The translations under genes were made by a program, and so were the position numbers. The notes under the pieces were generated by a model. The model saw nothing but the letters and a program-made list of their open reading frames with translations, ran no database searches and was not told where the DNA came from. From Cellvibrio japonicus Ueda107 (lineage in GTDB: Bacteria > Pseudomonadota > Gammaproteobacteria > Pseudomonadales > Cellvibrionaceae): 64,000 nt of DNA. Location of the stretch: positions 434,001 to 498,000 of the forward strand of contig NC_010995.1 in the NCBI RefSeq assembly GCF_000019225.1, read 5' to 3'. Within the stretch, counting starts at the first letter, position 1, and each line of letters begins with the position of its first letter. Positions 59,715-64,000 of this stretch are shown in pieces.

Positions 59715-60634
59715 TACTTCTGTTTAGCGTTTCCCGGTTTCCAGTTCACCACGGCGACGGCCCCCAGGATTAACAGGGTGGCACTGATTTCCGGCCAGCC
59801 GGGCTCTTCGCCGAGCAGGATAATGCTTGAAGCAACCCCGATCAGGGGCGTAATCAGTGAAGACAGGGAGGAGACGCTCACCGGTACCAGCTCGACCAGC
59901 CTGACCCAGGCCCAGTAGCAAAACATAAAACCGATAAACACGTTATACACCACGCCCCAGAGTGCCCACTGGTCCGGCATGCTATGGGGTATGCCATCAA
60001 ACCAGGCGGCGGCCACCAGGGTGGGAAGGCTGGCGAGCAGCAACAGCCAACCGGTTAGCACGACACTGTGAAGCGGGATTTTCCAGCGTTTGAGTAACAC
60101 CGTGCCCAGCGCCCAACCCCAGGCTGCACCAACCATCAAACCGGCGCCCAGCAGCAGTGAGCTATTCAGCGGTCCGCCAAACCAGCTGAGCAGGCTATCG
60201 GACAGGAGTGCAAAAATGCCTCCCAACCCCAATACCAGGGCCAGCCCGATGCGCACACTGAAGCTGTCTTTCAGGATCAACACCGAGAGCAACACGGTCC
60301 ATAGGGGCATGGTGTAACCCAACAGGGCGGAGCGTCCGGCAGGAAGCAGGGAGAGGCCAAAGGTGGCCATGATATTCCAGGCCAGGATGTTGAACAGGCA
60401 TACCCAGAATATCTTGCCCCAGTAGGCGCGCGGGATACGCAGGGAATGGCCGCCGATGCGCGCCAGCGCCAGGATGCCCAATCCCCCCAGCAGCAGGCAA
60501 AAGCCGCGGAAGGATAATGGGGGAATCTCGCTGATGATGTATTTCATGATGGGCCAGTTCAGGCCCCAGCCAAAGCCTATGCCGAGCAGGAGCAAGATGC
60601 CTTCGGGAGAGAGGCGCGATGACGTGTGACTCAC
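59711..60634 (-). CDS. DMT-superfamily (EamA) transporter
   Basis: It has 307 residues with ten predicted membrane helices in two EamA repeats: the first from GILLLLGIGFGWGLNWPIMKYI, the second from LLLGAGLMVGAAWGWALGTVLL. The last helices include SSLITPLIGVASSIILLGEEPGWPEI. It is a probable drug/metabolite exporter of unknown substrate. Its end overlaps the convergent sfsA stop. Confidence 0.88.
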   Translation of the reverse strand: MSHTSSRLSPEGILLLLGIGFGWGLNWPIMKYIISEIPPLSFRGFCLLLGGLGILALARIGGHSLRIPRAYWGKIFWVCLFNILAWNIMATFGLSLLPAGRSALLGYTMPLWTVLLSVLILKDSFSVRIGLALVLGLGGIFALLSDSLLSWFGGPLNSSLLLGAGLMVGAAWGWALGTVLLKRWKIPLHSVVLTGWLLLLASLPTLVAAAWFDGIPHSMPDQWALWGVVYNVFIGFMFCYWAWVRLVELVPVSVSSLSSLITPLIGVASSIILLGEEPGWPEISATLLILGAVAVVNWKPGNAKQKY

Positions 60635-60716
60635 GGAAAAACCCTATACCTCAGGGCGTTAGTGCGGACGCGGGTAGGTAAAGCGCGGGGCGATGCACTT
60701 ATCGCCCCGGTGGAGT

Positions 60717-61253
60717 TTATTGCGGCGGGAATTGTGCGAGCAATTTGTTGAGGCTGTCACGCAGTTTTTGTTCCTTGCCCAGCTCGAAATAGCTCAGTGG
60801 CAAGGACTCGGCACTGCCGCGCCACACCAGGGTGTTGTTATCGGTGCGGGTGATATCGAGCACCACAACCCCTTCCTGTTTATTGCGCCCGAGGATTTGG
60901 CTGGTGCCCAGGCCGACACTGCCGTGACGCCCGACGGGCAGGCCGATGCCAATGCCGATTCCGGTATTGCCACCCTGGCTGACGCGACTGAATGCCTGGA
61001 GGTCAAGCAGCATATCGGGCTTGTCGGTTGCCAGGCGATAGCCCTGGCGCAGCAGCTGTTCGTCCAGCAGCTGTTGTATTTGGGCTTTGTTGGCGCCGGC
61101 AATTTCCACATCCAGTGAGCGCCATTGGTAGGTGTGTAAATCGTTAAGTACGGCCCCGCTTTTGGAATCTTGTTGGTATTTGGGTGAGGCACAGCCAACC
61201 AGGATTATGCTGAGTAACAAAAGCCAGGGGGAAAAAAGGGAATGCCGTGTCAT
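60717..61253 (-). CDS. DUF4136-type lipoprotein
   Basis: It has 178 residues. The signal SLFSPWLLLLSIILVGC ends in a lipobox (ILVG-C, residue 21). The mature part has FSRVSQGGNTGIGIGIGLPVGRHGSVGLG and VLDITRTDNNTLVWRGSAES, as in DUF4136 proteins. The function of the family is unknown. It is divergent from uppP. Confidence 0.82.
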   Translation of the reverse strand: MTRHSLFSPWLLLLSIILVGCASPKYQQDSKSGAVLNDLHTYQWRSLDVEIAGANKAQIQQLLDEQLLRQGYRLATDKPDMLLDLQAFSRVSQGGNTGIGIGIGLPVGRHGSVGLGTSQILGRNKQEGVVVLDITRTDNNTLVWRGSAESLPLSYFELGKEQKLRDSLNKLLAQFPPQ

Positions 61254-61469
61254 GGGAGTCTCCTGAGGATGTACAGGGCAACATCATAGCTTGCCGGTGT
61301 GAATCATAGCTGTATGTCGGCGAGCTTGCTGGTGTGTTTTGTGCAGCCTGTGATGCAGCAGACAGGTGTTTGTTTTTACGGTGCCGTGTTTGCAATCACC
61401 CGGTGCATATCGCACACTGCGCGCGCTTCAACGGGGCGGGCTGCCTATTCATCAACTGAGGAGTTGCGC

Positions 61470-62294
61470 ATGGATCTCTTGCTGGTTATCAAAGCCATCA
61501 TTATGGGTATTGTGGAGGGTATTACCGAGCTGTTGCCCATCTCCAGTACCGGCCACTTGATCCTGGCGGCAGATGTTATGAACTTTCTCTCCCACGACAA
61601 GCGCGTGGTGTTTGAGATCTTTATCCAGATGGGCGCCATGCTGGCAATTGTCTGGGAGTACCGCGTCAAGATCTTTTCCAGCCTGGCGGGAGCGGTTCGT
61701 CCTGGCATAGAGCGCAATTTATTTATCAATGTGGCGATTGCATTTTTCCCGGCGGCCTTGGTGGGTTTTCTGTTCAGTGATTTTATCCGCACCGTTTTAT
61801 TTAGCCCCTATGTGGTAGCAGGTGGTTTTATTGTGGGGGGGGTTATCATCATGTGGGTGGAAAAGTATGCCTATGCGCCGCGCCTGGATGATATGGATCG
61901 CATCAGTTATGCCGACGCGTTCAACGTGGGTTTATGCCAGTGCCTTGCCCTGATCCCCGGCACCTCGCGCTCCGGCGCGACCATTATTGGCGGCATGTAT
62001 TTTGGCCTCTCGCGCAGGGCCTCTACCGAGTTCTCTTTTTTCCTGGCTATTCCCATGATTGGCGCCGCTTCGCTCTATGCCTTGTGGGAGGCGCGCGAGC
62101 AAATGGAGATTGAAGACATGGGTATCCTGGCGATAGGTTTTATCACTTCCTTTTTTGTCACCTTTGCGGTGATGCGCGCATTGCTCCGCTTTGTCAGCAA
62201 GCATACCTACATGGCATTTGCCTGGTATCGCATTGCCTTCGGTTTGCTGGTGTTGGCGACGGCTTATACCGGTGTGATTAACTGGTCTGTGTAG
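61470..62294 (+). CDS. uppP: Undecaprenyl-diphosphatase (bacitracin resistance, BacA)
   Basis: An integral membrane enzyme of 274 residues that recycles undecaprenyl pyrophosphate for cell-wall synthesis. GIVEGITELLPISSTGHLIL holds the (E/Q)xxxE and SSxGH motifs. LALIPGTSRSGATIIGGM holds the PGxSRSG phosphatase motif with the catalytic Arg. GAGG precedes ATG 61470; the frame is open further upstream but not conserved-looking. Confidence 0.96.
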   Translation: MDLLLVIKAIIMGIVEGITELLPISSTGHLILAADVMNFLSHDKRVVFEIFIQMGAMLAIVWEYRVKIFSSLAGAVRPGIERNLFINVAIAFFPAALVGFLFSDFIRTVLFSPYVVAGGFIVGGVIIMWVEKYAYAPRLDDMDRISYADAFNVGLCQCLALIPGTSRSGATIIGGMYFGLSRRASTEFSFFLAIPMIGAASLYALWEAREQMEIEDMGILAIGFITSFFVTFAVMRALLRFVSKHTYMAFAWYRIAFGLLVLATAYTGVINWSV

Positions 62295-62405
62295 TATCTA
62301 ACCTATCTTTACCTTGTGAATACGTATGTAGCCGTCCGCCGCTGCACCCGGCTGGCCGGTGTTGCTTGATAGACTTCCGGGCTCGCATGCTCAGGAGTCC
62401 CGCTA

Positions 62406-64000
62406 ATGAAAATAATGCTCTCCGTGCTGGCCCTGCTATTAGTGTTGACTGCCTGCGGTGGGGGAGGTGGCTCAAGCCAACCTTCGCACCCATCTGACAG
62501 CTCCACCAGTGCATCCAGTCTCTCTTCGTTGCCATCGTCCAGTTCCTTGCCGGGCAGTTCCTCGATTGCCGCGTCGCCAGGTTCCAGCCCCTCGTCCAGC
62601 AGTCAATCAACATCCAGTGCAGTATCGGTCAGTAGTGCGTTTTCAAGCAGCAGTGCCGCGCCGGTTGTCACGGTTTATTACCAGCGCCTGGATAAGACCT
62701 ATAGCGGTTGGGGATTGCACTTGTGGGGTTCGGCGATTCCTGCCAGTACCGTCACTACCTGGGCCAATGCCCGTCCCTTTGACGGCACCGAAGGTGATTG
62801 GGCGGTCGCCAGGGTGCCGCTCAGCAATGGGTCGGTAGCGTTCAATTTCATTGTGCATAAGGGGGATTTCAAAAGCCCGACGGCCGATCTGGGTTTTGTA
62901 CCCGCAACCAGTGGCAACCAGGTTTGGGTCATCCAGGATGACAATACCCTGTATTTCAACCAGGCCGAGGCTGAACTGGCATTGGCCAATGTGGGCAATG
63001 CGTCAGCCGCCCTGGATTTGAGCCCGGTAGAGCCGGTGGCTAACAATTCCGGGTTGCCTCCCGATTGGCATAAGCGCGCCAACTTTATGCAGATATTTGT
63101 GCGTTCCTACAAGGATTCCGATGGTGATGGGGTGGGCGATTTCCAGGGGCTGATCAGCAAGCTCGATTACTTGCAGGCGCTGGGTATTACCGGCATCTGG
63201 CTAATGCCCATGACTGAAAGCAGCGATAACGACCACGGTTATGCGGTGTCCGATTATCGCAAGGTAGAGTCGGATTACGGTACAGCAGACGATTTTGCGC
63301 AATTGCTGGCGGAGGCCCATGCGCGCGGTATCGGTGTCATCATCGACTATGTGATCAACCACAGTTCCAGCGCCAATCCGCTATTTATTGACGCCGCATC
63401 GGCCGCCAATAACAGCAAGCGCGACTGGTATATCTTTTCCAACACCAATCCCGGTTGGACCAGTTGGGGCGGTAATCCCACCTGGCATAGCGCACCATCA
63501 GGGGATTACTACTATGGGGTATTCACCGCGGGCCTGCCGGACTTCAACCTGCGCAACCAGCAGGTAGTGGATTATCACCGGGATAACCTGCGCTTTTGGC
63601 TCAACCGGGGTGTTGATGGCATTCGCTTTGATGCCACCGGTGTGTTGTTTGAAAACGGGCCGGGCCAGTGGAGTGAGCAACCGGAAAATCATCCATTGCT
63701 GGCAGAGATTCGCAGTCTGATCGATGACTACGGTAATCGCTACGCGATTTGCGAATCACCTGATGCGCCCGATGAATATGTGTCAGAGGATTCCTGTGGC
63801 CGTGTGTTTGCCTTTGGGCACCAATGGACAATCCGCGACAGCGCGCGCAATCGCAGCCTGCACACTGGTCTGGTGCAGCAATTGAACAGCGCACAGCGCC
63901 TGCACATGCCTTTTATCCTCTCCAACCACGATAGCTTTGCGGGTAGTCGCCCCGCGACAGACCTGACACTGGCGGAATATCGGGTTGCCTCCGCCATTGC
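62406..64000 (+). CDS. GH13 alpha-amylase-family lipoprotein with PUD-like domain (3' end cut by the window)
   Basis: The signal peptide MKIMLSVLALLLVLTAC ends in a lipobox (Cys17). A serine-rich linker covers about residues 20-80, the Cellvibrio linker style. VTVYYQRLDKTYSGWGLHLW begins a pullulanase-associated (PUD-like) domain. GH13 starts near residue 220 (RSYKDSDGDGVGDFQGL). Conserved regions are DYVINHS, GIRFDATG (nucleophile Asp409), the acid/base Glu450 in AICESPD, and LSNHDS (Asp509). It is surface-anchored and acts on starch-like glucans. GGAG precedes the ATG. The frame is open to the window end, so the C-terminus is missing. Confidence 0.92.
   Translation, partial: MKIMLSVLALLLVLTACGGGGGSSQPSHPSDSSTSASSLSSLPSSSSLPGSSSIAASPGSSPSSSSQSTSSAVSVSSAFSSSSAAPVVTVYYQRLDKTYSGWGLHLWGSAIPASTVTTWANARPFDGTEGDWAVARVPLSNGSVAFNFIVHKGDFKSPTADLGFVPATSGNQVWVIQDDNTLYFNQAEAELALANVGNASAALDLSPVEPVANNSGLPPDWHKRANFMQIFVRSYKDSDGDGVGDFQGLISKLDYLQALGITGIWLMPMTESSDNDHGYAVSDYRKVESDYGTADDFAQLLAEAHARGIGVIIDYVINHSSSANPLFIDAASAANNSKRDWYIFSNTNPGWTSWGGNPTWHSAPSGDYYYGVFTAGLPDFNLRNQQVVDYHRDNLRFWLNRGVDGIRFDATGVLFENGPGQWSEQPENHPLLAEIRSLIDDYGNRYAICESPDAPDEYVSEDSCGRVFAFGHQWTIRDSARNRSLHTGLVQQLNSAQRLHMPFILSNHDSFAGSRPATDLTLAEYRVASAI

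Noticed and set aside
1..64000. tRNA, rRNA, insertion sequences and prophage genes
   Set aside because: I looked for cloverleaf-like ends, transposase motifs and integrases and saw none; without a covariance search a tRNA in a gap cannot be fully excluded.

Overview
The window most likely comes from a polysaccharide-degrading gammaproteobacterium of the Cellvibrio type (Cellvibrionaceae, near Pseudomonas). It carries a CBM2-CBM10-GH45 endoglucanase with poly-serine linkers, a PL10 pectate lyase, a GH20 hexosaminidase, a serine-linker GH13 lipoprotein and a large TonB-dependent receptor. The housekeeping gene order dksA-gluQ-cbrA-cbrB-pcnB-folK-panB is Pseudomonas-like. The genus is inferred from content; no database was searched.

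Layout. 1-12.8 kb: a probable amino-sugar or glycopeptide uptake locus on the plus strand. It has a D-aminoacylase-like deacylase (cut by the window edge), RidA, GH20 hexosaminidase, a membrane AraC regulator with two palindromes in its promoter, a TonB receptor, and two flavin-dependent halogenase-family proteins flanking a JmjC/cupin protein. 13-24.6 kb: core genes opgGH, a BarA-like hybrid kinase, trxA, rho, ubiD and cysE. 24.6-26.5 kb: an AT-richer islet with two unknown exported proteins. 26.5-30.8 kb: srkA, a ParA-like ATPase, a TPR lipoprotein, a zinc-ribbon membrane protein and an HTH-Fic protein behind an array of repeated operator half-sites. 30.9-38.3 kb: an mdtABC-like RND efflux operon. 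38.8-42.8 kb: cel45A, then ahpC-ahpF. 42.8-48.1 kb: assorted accessory genes ending with pectate lyase. 48.3-58.7 kb (minus strand): dksA, gluQ, a small membrane protein (CbrX-like), cbrA, cbrB, pcnB, folK, a deoxynucleoside kinase and panB. 59-64 kb: sfsA, a DMT transporter, a DUF4136 lipoprotein, uppP, and a GH13 amylase running off the end.

The most interesting element is not a protein gene. The 836-base gap between cbrB and pcnB holds, on the minus strand, a cbrB terminator, a cluster of TGTTAC/GTAACA sites, a near-perfect sigma-54 promoter, a ~120-base stretch with repeated AAUAACAACAA motifs, and a strong intrinsic terminator. Together these describe a ~355-nt CrcZ-type small RNA, the Hfq/Crc decoy that relieves carbon catabolite repression in Pseudomonas. 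In this organism it would be made under CbrA-CbrB control. Similar A-rich, AACAA-type tracts sit against the Shine-Dalgarno sequences of cel45A and of the TonB receptor, so polysaccharide-degradation genes in the same window may be targets.

No tRNA, rRNA, CRISPR array, insertion sequence or prophage was recognised.
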